Assembly: GCA_001695595.3 (NCBI GenBank)
Contig: MBPM02000033.1
Location: 124,001-188,000 of the forward strand
DNA length: 64,000 nucleotides
Origin: Plasmopara viticola
Lineage: Eukaryota > Oomycota > Peronosporomycetes > Peronosporales > Peronosporaceae
Reading direction: 5' to 3'
The position numbers were made by a program, and so were the translations under genes. The notes below the pieces were generated by a model. It was not told where the DNA came from, searched no databases, and saw only the letters and a list, made by a program, of their open reading frames with translations. Shown piece by piece: positions 22,892 through 34,109 of this stretch; positions within the stretch are counted from its first letter, which is position 1; each line of letters opens with the position of its first letter.

Positions 22892-25759
22892 CAATTAAGT
22901 ATGTGTGTGCATACTCTCGAGCAAATGATCAGGTACAAAACCTCGCAATTACACTCTAGAGTTCTTGAGGCATGGTCAGATGTTTTCACTTGAAGTGCTG
23001 ATAGTCGCTGATAGTTTGTCGCTCTTTTCCATGAAGAGTTGACAACAACCGTCGATCAAATCGAGTGCATTTTACATTCTACATCCCTTTTTAATGCTTT
23101 GCAACAAATTATCACCAGGAATCGACATCTGTGCCGAAATGTTGCCAGCGTTTGGCTTTTGATAAGCGTAAACGCTGCACTATTTGTAATTGTTGGCGTC
23201 AATTTTACGCTTTCAAATTAATATCGCCTCGTGTTTCACTTGCAAGAATGCGTTAACGATATTGCAGTGTTCTCGATTTAAAGACCGCTACCTTGCTACG
23301 CAGTACTCTAATATGAAAAAAGTATATCATGATGTACACCTCCAGCAAGTAGTAATACTGGTTGCGGATATACCAATTCTTTGGAATACGGGGCATTAAA
23401 TACCTCCCAACTATTTTTCAAGACCACTCCACCCGACGTCGGAACTCTGTCATCCAGCCCGGACAAGGCTTATCGTAACGTTGTCGATCGTATTCTTCTT
23501 TATAAGCGTACATTGTCGAGCGGTATGGTTTCGAACTGACGTATTGACCTTACTTTCTCTGTGGTAAAGACAAGCTGTCCACACGTTTTGATTAGTATCG
23601 TGCATTTTCGTCGATTTTTACTGAAATGACGGCCGCGAAGAGACTTGTTCGATATTATATATGTGTCGATTTGAGTGTGCAATGTCTACGTTGGAAATTT
23701 TTGCTTATCAGGAACATGGTCAGATTAATTTGTGCCACCCTACATTCATCACAATGGTAGCCTCATACTTGAGTCAGTCGCCATATAGCAAACGCTGTTT
23801 GCAACGGGTGTTGCCTTGTAAAGTGTACGCCAACCTCAAGGGCCTTGTTCGCAAAACTCTCACCAACAGCCCTATAAGTGTTGCATGGAATGCAGGAAGC
23901 GATGACTTCAAAGAGCACCACTCAGCGGACGATGTGCACACCATGTGCATCAGTACGGCCTAGCTTTGGCTCTCGTGATAGATCGTTTACCATGCCGCTC
24001 GCATCATAAAGCAAGCACTAATCTTTAAAAGCAGTGCTTCAATCATGCTTTCTTGTCTTTAGGCAACTATGGCGCTCACGTCTTGCAGAGAGTGTTTTTC
24101 TCTGTAGGTACTGCCCAGTAATTCATGTCACACTATATATGCAGCGGAAGCGCCTCACCCATACTGCCTTGACTTAACGTCAACTATGTCACGCAAGACA
24201 TTCAGTAAATGCAGTATTCAACGAGCGCCTTTTATGATTTCCGTGCCGCCCCACATCTTAGAATCCTTCATGTCCTAACCGAGGTGGAACCATGAAGTAA
24301 CAAAGTTTTGCCAGGATAACACCTAAGAGCTTTGATGTCTAGTACATTCACGTTTGTGGCGCAACAGCTAAGACAAAAATTGCCTTGAAATTGGTTTCAA
24401 GACCAATGAGTGTTCAAAGCTATCGAAGTCACATAACTTCGCGCCAAGGAAGGCCGGAACCCGAGGTACAGTGACACAATTCTTGCTACTTATTAAACAT
24501 CGAAGATGGCAGTCTACTCTGCTCAAAGAGCCACAGCATATTGTTGATATTTCCTATCTAGCTTAGTGGTAAGTGCAAGTGCCCTATGCTTATAGCTTAA
24601 TAAGGATAGTCCATGGCTTGCTACAACTAGCAAGCCTGGTCGTTAAGCACGATTTGTGCATAGAGCACGGAACTTCCCAAATGAACGTACAATCTTCTTG
24701 AGACTCAACGCAATCAAGTCATTTAAACCCAGGACACTTGCGCCTACCCTGCTCCCGGGGCATACCACACGACTATTTGGGTGTAAACTTTGAACTTCTT
24801 GGACCTTTAAGTGCTTGGCGCAGTGGATACTGTTGCTGAAAATGACGACAGATGAGCAAGAAGGATGCCCTTATAGATTAAAGGTGTCAATTATTTCTAT
24901 CAGGAAAGGTGCGTCCGGAGTTCTGAATGAACTTGGCTCTTTAGATCCCCCCCCTTTCCGTATCACCAGATAGTTGGTCTTAGTACTAAATGTCCTTTTT
25001 GCAGATCGGGTGTACATGGAGCACGTCCGTCCCGGCCGCGCCTTTACTCCCCTGCTCTGTCTATCCATGAGACCGGCGACTGGAAAGAGTTTTTCGGTCA
25101 TAATAGCCTTAAGAGTAATTTACTCTTGTATTAAGTTCATTAGCTCCTCCTTTCTCCATTCGATTGCAAATAATCGTAACCTTACACGGTACGCAAACTT
25201 CGGCGACGAGAACTCTTGTGTCATCTGGCGTTTGAGCTAAAGTGCCGCCCTTGCTGGGGTGTCGCACATTTGCGCCCATTTAAAAGCTTGACTAACGAGC
25301 TCACCTACCAAACTTTATGACATCCAGATGGAAACTCTACTCCACCACTTACAATGAGGTAGGGAGCTTGACCATCTCATCTCTTTGGTTTAATGTAGTG
25401 ATTTTTTCGCTTTTTGGTGTTTAGATTTACCACAAAAAGTTTCGGCTTGGGCGGAACATCCAACCTTGAGGCATGCGAGTCACATGCTCCCCCCGCAAAG
25501 AGATCGGTCTTACAGACTCGGATGCAAGAAAATTATCGTCGCTCTTTGCTTAGATGAAGCGTGAATTACTGTTTCTGATCCTGAATTGCTCCCAACAAGA
25601 GTCACAGATCATTCTCTGTCTAACTCCAAAGTTTAGTATTGATTTTATACCAAGGCCTTAAAATGAAAAGTGAGCCTTATCGATGAAAATCCCTGTGAAA
25701 AAAAGCTTTTCTATGCTGCCTTTACTCTTATCGTCGCTTTACGCCAATAACGTATTTGA
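22892..25759. other. Gene-poor interval, nothing recognised
   Basis: About 2.9 kb with only short frames. A 100-codon frame at 23661-23963 begins in-frame with ATG but resembles no family I know. The sequence around 25180-25240 (ACTCTTGTGTCATCTGGCG) has the look of an LTR end followed by a primer-binding site, but no partner LTR was found. Confidence 0.5.
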
Positions 25760-26059
25760 AATGTTTTTAATTCAGTATTTCAGAGTCTCCTTGTTCTAGC
25801 TACCGTCAATCAAGAGTCGGCCAACTCTATTGCACGCAGAATTTCTCATATCGCAAGCAGCCTTACCTTAAATCGTTTCCGCTACAAGCCGAAGACTAGC
25901 ACCAGTTCAGATGACATCGACGAAACAGCCCGACATGCACTAATTCAAAAAGGACGCGCCACGCAGGCTTATACGGGTCTCCAGCGCCAATATTGCTTAA
26001 AGTGGAAAGAGAGACGCCCAGAGATAAGACTTAATCCTTCAATGAAGTGCAATCGCTGA
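25760..26059 (+). pseudogene. Open coding-like stretch without a start codon
   Basis: A frame of 99 codons runs from just after a TGA (25757-25759) to TGA at 26057-26059. It has a hydrophobic beginning (SLLVLATVNQES), an acidic middle (TSTSSDDIDETARHAL) and a basic C-terminal part ending MKCNR. There is no ATG in frame. An ATG two bases out of frame at about 25761 would join it through a frameshift, giving a leader-like N-terminus. It could be a decayed secreted-protein gene, a downstream exon, or chance. No homologue is recognised. Confidence 0.25.
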
Positions 26060-26426
26060 ACTTTTAGTCGCCCGATCGGCTCAGGTATCCCTTTGCAACA
26101 AATACAAGAAATGCACATAAAAGGCGAAGGGACCTACCGTTGCGACGCTGACAACGCCGAGCGTCAAATGGCGAAATTGGTGACAGCACTCCGATCTTCT
26201 AACTTATGACTTGAATTGAAAATACTGTTCAGATAGCTGGACTGCCAATGTATACTCTTTATGTACACCAGACAACAAGATCTCAAGCAGAGAGAAGATA
26301 TAAATTGGCTTTTGACAAATAGTTTAACGTGTGTAAGTATGAGTAGGATAACGAGCACCTTCGGTACTGGAGGGTGACTCATTTTATTTGGTTATCAATT
26401 GTAGTCGTACTTTAAATCGGGCCAAT
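26060..26426. other. 3' flank of the FHIP-like gene
   Basis: Non-coding AT-rich sequence between the upstream remnant and the 3' end of the minus-strand FHIP-like gene. A 72-codon minus-strand frame with a hydrophobic start (26164-26382) lies here but has no support as a gene. Confidence 0.5.
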
Positions 26427-29345
26427 CTATACAATTTGCGTATCCAGTTCGGCTTTTAAACCATGTGCCACCAATGCGTTATCAGGACCAACGAGCAGAT
26501 CATCCATACTCGACTGAGCTTCGGCAAGCAGCGCCTCAAACTCCATCACGATACTACGCTGCTGGTGAGGCGATGCTGCGTCAACGTAGGAACTTTCGTC
26601 AGAAAAAAGCGTTTCACTTGATAGAGCTCGCTTACGTTGCACATCAAGAGAAGGTGACAGATGTTCAGTACGGTTTGGCTCCAAATAGTACCCCTCAGGC
26701 TTGAGAGGAAGAGTTTTGACGCGTTCGCGTGCAAATAGAAGCGAACATAATTCTTTAAGAATCTCATCGAGTAGTACGTAGCCGCACAATAACCGAGTAT
26801 CGGCTTCGTGGTCGTTTAAAACTGCCTCGTTGTCCTCGTCAACAAGTTTCTTGCGCATTTCCTGCAGCTGTGCCGTGCCGTTCGACAGTCGATTTAAGCG
26901 ACGCACAGCATCAGTGTAAACTTCTTCAAGAATACTGCGCAGACTTTGGCCTGCTGGAAAAGCCTCATCCAAGTCAAAAACCACACCAGAACACCGAGAC
27001 TTTTGAGCGAGAGCGTAAATAAGGCCAGACAATGCCACGTTCTCTTGGAAAGAGTTTACTAGCAGTCGCTCTACGCGACTCAAAGCAATGCGCAAGAAGA
27101 GCGGCGTGTTTCCTTGACCGCTTTCAACGGGTGACTGTTGTAAAATATGCGACTGTGATCGTTGCCGATGCCTAGCCGGCTCAGCTGGTGAGAATGACGG
27201 TAAGCAGACGCTGAGATACACGTTTCGCAACGGCTTCATCGCGTAGCGTGTAGTAGAAGTCTGGCCGACTAATCCTTTTGAGGAGGGGGCTGCTCTCGCA
27301 ACAAGAGAAGGAGAAGGAGACAAGCTACCGGCACCATCAGGTGTTACCGGTAATGTCGAAGTCAATGTTGCCTCTTCTTGGAAATCGCCACTCTCATCAT
27401 CTGAGTCATCAGGTCCTTCAGGGCCACGTTGACAAGCAACGTACTCAGCGTCGGCTATGTACGAAAGTAGCGAAAGCACTTGGTCTTCCTGGTCGTCTGC
27501 TGCAGGAAAATTCTCAGCAACGTCTTCAGGTCCCGCAAAAGCGCGAATTTTCCATAAATGGACATTAGACGCTACTGAAGAATTAGGAAAGCGCGAAGCA
27601 AACCAGATTGCACCGTTGGCAGGCGTATTTGGGCTCAGTAATGATGACCTTATGGACTGTAGTTTCTCAGATATGACGTCACTATCACTCTCAGCATTAT
27701 TTTGAACTTTATCGAGCGAGCCCAACAGTACACTGTCCGCGTAATCATCCTGTAGCTCAAGCACACTTGTAAACAAATCAATTGTAACGATACACAAGGA
27801 GCTAGAGAGCGAGTCCATGTGCCGCAGCAACTCAGACGGCAACAGCTGAGCAGCAGACGAGTCCCCGACTTGTGTTTCTGGTTCAACAGCTTGATGCTCA
27901 GTCGTGATCGGCTTCGTACGGGTCGATCTTGGCGCACGCTCAAGAAGAAATTGTAAATAAATGAAAAGCAGCGGATTTGCACGCGTGTCTCGTCCACAAG
28001 CTGTCAGCTCTTCCAAAATAATGCGAGCATAGAGTGTAGCAGCACAAGCAGCAGCTTCTGACGTGTGTAAAAGTCCTTCAAGCAGCGGACCTTCCAAAAA
28101 TCGAGTTTTGAATTGATCCAGCAATTCATCGGCTATCGAGTGGTGCATTAACTCACCAGTGACTTCATCTACTTCCTCTAATTCATATCGTGCCACCATG
28201 GCAAGTGTGCAACAAAATCGTAACCGCACTGCGAGGAAACTCAGTTCTAGCTCCATAGTTGCATCAGAATCCGTCGTGCTCACGGCAACAGGTGCTTTTG
28301 CTGTTGATGCCAACGTCTTTGGTAAAGCATCAAACGCTGATATCACGCCATTGACTGCATAGTGGCAGAACGGTGTGAGCTGCAACACAAAGCGACATAG
28401 AGCCTTGTCGTGTACTGCCGCGGCAATCACAAGGGCTTCGCGACACTTTTCGCCAATTTTCCCTAGAGCATACATATGTGGGAGAAGCCCCGTGAATAGA
28501 ATCAACTCTGGTACTTCACTTTGTGTGTGGTGGTTATGGTGATGCAAGAATGGGTCGTCATTAGCTGACACTTGTCGATTATCGCCATCGTTTGTTGTTT
28601 TCGTCAAGTCGGTCCTTCGAGTAATAAGTCTGTCAGCATGTAGGAAAAAGAATTCCGTCTGCACGGGATCTCCACGTAATTTTTTCCACAAAACATTTAG
28701 TAGACTGATCAGGTATTTGCGCACTGTAGGGTCCTCCACTTCTTTGCGCGCGGCCGCCTGAATAAGTGCCACTACTGCCACGTGCACTTCACGTGTGGGG
28801 AGAATGGGGTAACTCACACGACTGAGCAAGGCTCCTACAAACTGCATGGCCAGTGACATGATACCACAAGGCTCGTCTCGTCTTCCGACCTCACACAAGT
28901 GCGGAATAATCTGCTTCTCTAGTAAATATTCAAGACATTCGTGTGACGCATGCTCGAGTTGGTCTGGAGAGATCAGCGTTTGTGACTGCGCACGGGAGCG
29001 AGAGCGCATCCCGGACTCGACATTGGCGGCGTCCTCTGCCGCCGCCTTTGGACGCGCCATGACCAGCTCCCATCGATCTGAGTTGTTCTCTTCCTCATAG
29101 ATAAGCAACACCAGTTTCAGCAGCGAATTTCGTGTGTGACTTTCGAGTAGCAGCCGTCGCTGCTCCGCCGGCTCCAGATTGCGTGATAGCACAGACTCGA
29201 GGAAGCGCGCTACCATCGTCCAGCGATGGTGAAATTCATCTACACGTGACTCGTAAAGTGTGGGTGTAACCATATCTGCAGCCTGCGCTAAAGCATCTGA
29301 GGCACGCGCTGCCACTTGGCGCAACTTGGAGCGGAACCAGCTCAT
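26427..29345 (-). CDS. FHIP/RAI16-like protein (FTS-Hook-FHIP complex subunit)
   Basis: Intronless 972-residue protein. The start chosen is the ATG at 29345 giving MSWFRSKLRQVAARASDAL, because this matches the short amphipathic N-terminus usual in the family; the longer frame to 29510 adds residues without similarity. The N-terminal half is an all-helical region typical of FHIP (formerly FAM160/RAI16): FHHRWTMVARFLE near residue 40, CLEYLLEKQIIPHLCEVG near 138, then YPILPTREVHVAVVALI and LLPHMYALGKIGEKCREAL. An acidic linker (DDSDDESGD) lies near residue 650 and a second helical part covers about 720-900. In animals and fungi FHIP links Hook adaptors and dynein to early endosomes; the role here is inferred from family. 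The length fits the family. Neighbours are repeats, so context adds nothing. The reading frame is undamaged. Confidence 0.85.
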   Translation of the reverse strand: MSWFRSKLRQVAARASDALAQAADMVTPTLYESRVDEFHHRWTMVARFLESVLSRNLEPAEQRRLLLESHTRNSLLKLVLLIYEEENNSDRWELVMARPKAAAEDAANVESGMRSRSRAQSQTLISPDQLEHASHECLEYLLEKQIIPHLCEVGRRDEPCGIMSLAMQFVGALLSRVSYPILPTREVHVAVVALIQAAARKEVEDPTVRKYLISLLNVLWKKLRGDPVQTEFFFLHADRLITRRTDLTKTTNDGDNRQVSANDDPFLHHHNHHTQSEVPELILFTGLLPHMYALGKIGEKCREALVIAAAVHDKALCRFVLQLTPFCHYAVNGVISAFDALPKTLASTAKAPVAVSTTDSDATMELELSFLAVRLRFCCTLAMVARYELEEVDEVTGELMHHSIADELLDQFKTRFLEGPLLEGLLHTSEAAACAATLYARIILEELTACGRDTRANPLLFIYLQFLLERAPRSTRTKPITTEHQAVEPETQVGDSSAAQLLPSELLRHMDSLSSSLCIVTIDLFTSVLELQDDYADSVLLGSLDKVQNNAESDSDVISEKLQSIRSSLLSPNTPANGAIWFASRFPNSSVASNVHLWKIRAFAGPEDVAENFPAADDQEDQVLSLLSYIADAEYVACQRGPEGPDDSDDESGDFQEEATLTSTLPVTPDGAGSLSPSPSLVARAAPSSKGLVGQTSTTRYAMKPLRNVYLSVCLPSFSPAEPARHRQRSQSHILQQSPVESGQGNTPLFLRIALSRVERLLVNSFQENVALSGLIYALAQKSRCSGVVFDLDEAFPAGQSLRSILEEVYTDAVRRLNRLSNGTAQLQEMRKKLVDEDNEAVLNDHEADTRLLCGYVLLDEILKELCSLLFARERVKTLPLKPEGYYLEPNRTEHLSPSLDVQRKRALSSETLFSDESSYVDAASPHQQRSIVMEFEALLAEAQSSMDDLLVGPDNALVAHGLKAELDTQIV

Positions 29346-29929
29346 GACGCTTTTTAAGACTGTTTTTTGAAGAGCGTGAAACGTGAAGTGGCGCACATAA
29401 ATTGTATAAGGGTGAAATATTACTTGAGAAGAAAAAATGTTGACACACATCATGCTGTCCGTGATGCTCTGTGCAGATATAAGCACGCGTGCCTGTGAGT
29501 CCACAGCCATCGAAGCCGCGGTCCGCTACGAAAACATTCAGATGCTCCGTACTAAGCTTCTGTACAAATGTCAACCGCAGTGCGTAAATGAAGTGATATC
29601 TGATAAGTGTTTCGTTAATGTGATCCATTTTGCTCACTACAAGCGCCGTATCGCATACATCTCATAATACTTCATGCAATGGTAATCACAACTAAGTGAT
29701 GCGTCTTCTTCTTTCGTCTGCTCTTGTTTAATCATCTTTACTCGGGAAGAACTAAATTCATTTTCTCGTAGGGCTGTCGTGCGAAGTAAATGTGTGTTAA
29801 TGGCAGGTGTTCCTGCCGGTGTTGCGTCATACCGTAACATTGTTCCAGAAGCACATATGCGTTTATCTATTTGTAGGAGTCTGTGGTTGCATAGTTTTTC
29901 CCAAAAGTATTTATAATAGTTAAGAGTCT
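29346..29929. other. 5' flank of the FHIP-like gene
   Basis: Non-coding region upstream of the minus-strand FHIP-like gene. Several overlapping short frames exist on both strands, none supported. I could not identify a convincing oomycete initiator element. Confidence 0.5.
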
Positions 29930-30047
29930 AGGAGCCTTATTGGTTGAAATTTTTTAGGATGTGTAAAGAGTCAGATGGAATGTAGGAGAATCTAAGGCTT
30001 TAAGATGTTAGCAGTAGATGGATGAGAGTTATTAGTTAAACTGTAGG
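29930..30047. repeat. Older dispersed repeat, left part (copy at 30 kb)
   Basis: Resembles 41365-41490: both share CCTTATTGGYTGAA, a RGATGTGTRAA-like block, an AGATGGNTGAGAG block and an AGTTAACTTGTAG-like block. It is interrupted at 30048 by a SINE-like insertion and continues at 30305. Probably a fragment of a retroelement or its LTR; class unknown. Confidence 0.6.
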
Positions 30048-30304
30048 CAGGTGCTCTCGGGCATCTGCAGGTCTCTAACGAGTCTCACCCTCGACGCGAC
30101 GGTCTCCAGCATTAGGGCGCCACCTGGGCTCTTACCAAGTCAGAACTACACAAAATAATGGAAGACCCTCACGGCCTCGGTGCTGGCTGCACTGCCCGCC
30201 GAATGAGACCCGACGTATGCGGACACCACTCTATGCCGTGGACTAGCCATAGAGCCTAGCACGTGCATAACTTGGCAACACGATAACGTAATACAATACA
30301 ATAC
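30048..30304 (+). mobile_element. SINE-like element, 5'-truncated
   Basis: About 257 bp starting CAGGTGCTCTCGGGCATCTGC and ending in a (AATAC)n tail. It is flanked by the 8-bp direct repeat ACTGTAGG (30040-30047 and 30305-30312). It is nearly identical, in inverted orientation, to 49829-50150, but lacks the first ~65 bp present there. Short length, no ORF, variable 5' truncation, a simple-repeat 3' tail and direct repeats of variable length are hallmarks of a non-autonomous LINE-mobilised retroposon. No clear pol III A/B boxes were assigned, so the SINE label is inference. Confidence 0.75.
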
Positions 30305-30480
30305 ACTGTAGGAAGAAAAAGTCTGTAGGAGCTCTCCAAAAATAATTTGCTTAAAGCGACTTAAATTTTACGTCACCGTCTTGGCCGACTTCGCCCTGCT
30401 CGCCGCTCAAGCCACGGTCAACAACCGACTCACCAAAATAATTTCTCCGCAACTGTGTTACAAAGAGGGTGTGTTCATTT
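30305..30480. repeat. Older dispersed repeat, right part (copy at 30 kb)
   Basis: Continuation of the repeat split by the SINE-like insertion. It aligns with 41490-41645, including CTACGACTTCGCC-like and CTCCGCAACTGTGTTACAA blocks (TCCGCGACTGTGTTACAA in the 41-kb copy). Confidence 0.6.
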
Positions 30481-33055
30481 CGAAAGAACAGCACAAAGTG
30501 CTAAAGGCTCAGCAGTATGTACTTTTTCTATCTAAATCGGTTGCAATGCAGCAAAAGTTGACACGAGGCGAACACAAGATGGGCTAATTGTTGACTCGTG
30601 TCACTTTCACGAAAGAAAAAGCACTTGGCCAGGTAAACGAGGTTCAGCATTATTCTTGATTATGCTCGAACAGTGCATGCACAGATTCTGATAACTTGAC
30701 AACTTGACGTGACTTTCTTTAGTTCTGATCCATCTAAAGATGCTTCGCATTAGAGTCGCCGCTATATGACTGCGCCGGTCCACCCTCTTATTTAAAGTTC
30801 TGTGGAATGGGCAAATAAGAGTAGACAAGGTGAACGAATGCAGAGATCTTAAAGACTTCTGCTTTGCAGACGCTGGCAAATCAAACCTGTACCAATGTGT
30901 TGGCCTTGATTTTCTCGGTTCCCGCGACGAATCGTAAGATTTGCTGTTTTCTAAAGGAGACTCTTGTCGTAGCCGAGCTACTCATGGAGATAGTTGCATT
31001 CATTAGAAGCCTACAGGCTTGGCGTTTATGACATATTTTGATTAATCACAACGCTAAGTCTATAGGTTAGCCCGACGTGAAAAAGAGACAGTAGCAAATG
31101 CACGATGCTCTACTACAAGAAGAAAAATTACATGAAAATTGAGACATTTTAAAGTGTAGATTAATCATGCGATTTATCGCATACCAGTGATGGTTCTCAA
31201 AATTTGCAATGTAGAAAGCTTTGGTGGGAATGAGGAAGGTTCTCGAAGCAGGAGCTCACATCCCTGTTAGCTACAAGTACAAAAATTAGTCAAACTGCTC
31301 ATGTGACGATTGCGGGTTAGGAACGTAATCGGAAATGCTCAGTCGGCTTATCTTGGCTTGAGCTATGTGCAGCAACAGTTCTTCCAGCAAACACATGTAG
31401 GCAACGAAAAGCTGCAGAGCTTTTTAACCTTCTCCAGATAACGAGCACTCTGCCATTAAGTAGAACCCTTGGTTCCTTTCGCATTCAGAATGCATGATGC
31501 TGACTTAAGGTACTTAGTCTGCAGCATAGCCAATGCTGGACGCAAGCTTTTGTGTAACTTACTATCCCCATTTGATTGATGTTGTTGCATTTTTGTTGAA
31601 TAGCTAAGAGACACCTATCGCTCTTCGTGCTACACTAGGAAAGGCGCTGATCGGTGAGTTCTGCATGTATTATGACTCGGAGGCGTTTAGCCATAATCTT
31701 ACAGATAACAGCATGGCGGCACTAGCTTTTCAGCTTAGCGCAATTATCATTTGTTTGCCAACAATTTCTTTCATTCTGAGTTGGATTGCGGTTTAGATAA
31801 CAAGCTAATCAGTAGGGTAAAACTAATCGGTCTCAAGACGGTCCTTTAAAAATATTAAAGAGTGTGCGGTATACTACTTTACGATCAAGTCGAGGTGTTG
31901 TGGGGAAGAGACGCCGATGAAGAGCTTTACAAGCTCGTATGCTAGATGCTCCATTGAGCAGGTGAGGTTGCTGCATGTGTTGACGTGCCTATTATACGAT
32001 ATCGAAAATTGCATTTCTCTGTTTGCACTTCAGTTTTAAATGTGGTAGCGATAGCGTCAGCTTTTTTAAAGGCCAGCTTAAAGCCCAGCTTTCGCAATAA
32101 CAGTGTTCGAGACATGTTGCTCAAATGAGGACCAATCTGGTCGAAGGGCGACTCTGGTCTGAAAATCCTCAATTAGGCATGTTTTGCGCCATATGAACTC
32201 TTGCCATCCATTAGACGCGATATGTTCTTGGGCATGCAAAGGTATCGTTGTGTGACGTGGCAATACGCATCATTATTATATACTGACTATTTGACATGCT
32301 TCCTACGAGTCTGAAGACGTAAATAGCAACGACACTGTCGAATATGTTTCACGCATTGTAATGGAGTTCATTTTTCTCATTATTCTCAATAGAGGTCGAT
32401 GAACTCGAAGATCTGCTTCAGATATCACTAGGACTTCTAAGTTTTTTTTAAGATTATATTTACCAGGCCACTAATTTCCGTAACGCAATTTTTCTTGCTT
32501 ATATGGTGGTCAATGACGACTTTGACAAGCTGTCCCAGGGATCCATCGACCCGATCACATTTCGCCGACACTTGGGATCTTAAAATACGGCTTCAACAGC
32601 AAAAAAATGTGTATTTCTTAATGCAGCCATAATCCCTTTAGAATTTGCGTCTCAAATGACTCTCGCAAAACAAAGTCCACGAACGGAAGTGGGTCAATTT
32701 ATCTCGGCGCAAGTTTCTTTGACCGGACATTAGTTTTGCAACGGATATCCAACGTTTTGTTGTCAAAAAAACCATGTCTCAAGCTCCGAGGTCTTAACCT
32801 CATTCTGTTCGGTGCTTCATTCGCTCTTGTGGCTTCTGATTCAGTCCTGAGCGACCCTTAAGTAAAGTATCGTGACGTAGTTTAATCCTAATTGATTTTT
32901 CAACATGTGACCGTCATTCCAATCATTTTGCGCTAGGGTGACGATACCTCAGAGACAATTACCAATTGTACGATTACTGTTTTCATTTGTCCGTTTGTTA
33001 TTGGTTTAAAAGTCGTAGCCAATTTGTACTGCGTTTCCTCAACAAACACGGTTGC
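30481..33055. other. Gene-poor interval, nothing recognised
   Basis: About 2.6 kb with stops in all frames and no ORF above about 90 codons. No repeat relationship to other parts of the window was noticed. Confidence 0.5.
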
Positions 33056-33059
33056 TTGC

Positions 33060-34105
33060 CAGTTTGTGAATGAAGTTGGAGTCTTAGTCGGAAAGAATGG
33101 TTATCGTAACATCGTCTATGGTCTGTGTAGCGATAAACGTTTTTATATGCGACCAACAATTACCATGGCGACATTGAAACCACCTATGGTCTTCGGTGAA
33201 GCCACGATGAGGTTCAATGAAATGTCGTTCCATCTGCTTCATAAAATATCCAGATACTGAAACAATTGTGGTGGTTGAGTCTGCCTGGCTTTGCCGCACG
33301 GACACATTTCGTAAGCATTGACATAGCGCCGGATGTACTTCGGCGTCTTCGGCCAGTATTAGTTTTAACGTACGAACAGATAAAATTAGAAGATCCGGGT
33401 GGCCTGCCAAGACAGAATCGTGATTTTCACAAATGAAGCGGTTTTTTGGACTGAAATATACAGTCGCAAGATCTGATCGTCGCCTTTTTGGGAATACGAA
33501 ATACGATTCTGTAACGGGCCTATCAACGTCTTCGAAAGTTTGGGCTTTTGCTTCCAGGTAGCATGTAGCACACCTCCGATGCTTCCTTACGCTTACTAAC
33601 GATATATCGCGAAAATGTGTAGTTTATGTTGCCAACCAACTTTAGTGGTCGTTCTTATTCTTTCGCATTCCAAAACGCTTAAGCTCCGAAGGTTGTGACT
33701 TGCTCGCACGATGGACCGATTTTTTTAACACAGTCTCGAGCAACTTGGCCGATACACGAGGTGGTCTACCCGAGCAATGAGCAAACTCAAAGCTGAACAT
33801 ATTCCAACTGGCATTCTGGGGAGTACTCAGACTCTCTTCCTTGTTCTTTTTCGATGTCTCTTCCCGCAATACCATTCACTAATCTCAAATATTAGTTCGG
33901 TATACCAAATCAAGGAGCTTAAGACGGACTTGTCGATAGTTCTTCTTCTTTTCCGGTGGAACATTCGCTCTCAAAGATTATGCTCAAAATCCCTAGACCT
34001 TAAGCGTAGGCGCAGTATAGTTGTAGCGGTGCCCATGCCTTATGTACATTCGTGCACCGCAGTCGGCTATAAAATCACGGTATCATTTTAGCACGGACGT
34101 TTCTA
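33060..34105 (-). pseudogene. Decayed relative of the array-unit transposon-like coding region
   Basis: Read on the minus strand from 34.1 kb: a piece with SRDFEHNLRANVPPEKKKNY and LKLLDLVYRTN matches the array-unit piece SKDFRHDLQRR...ATKLQDFIF. Further on, HCSGRPPRVSAKLLE matches the unit's SISGKPPRKS, and ELKRFGMRKNKND matches its KIKRFESENDN. Beyond that, frames at 33386-33571 and 33084-33410 are coding-like but unrecognised. Several stops and frameshifts separate the parts. It appears to be a single older copy of the element that gave rise to the tandem array. Element class is unresolved. Confidence 0.5.
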
Positions 34106-34109
34106 AACT

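Noticed and set aside
25180..25245. LTR end plus primer-binding site (TCATCTGGCG)
   Set aside because: No matching second LTR or adjacent pol sequence was found in the window.
27278..29100. Several plus-strand ORFs opposite the FHIP-like gene
   Set aside because: They are antisense shadows of a long conserved minus-strand coding region.
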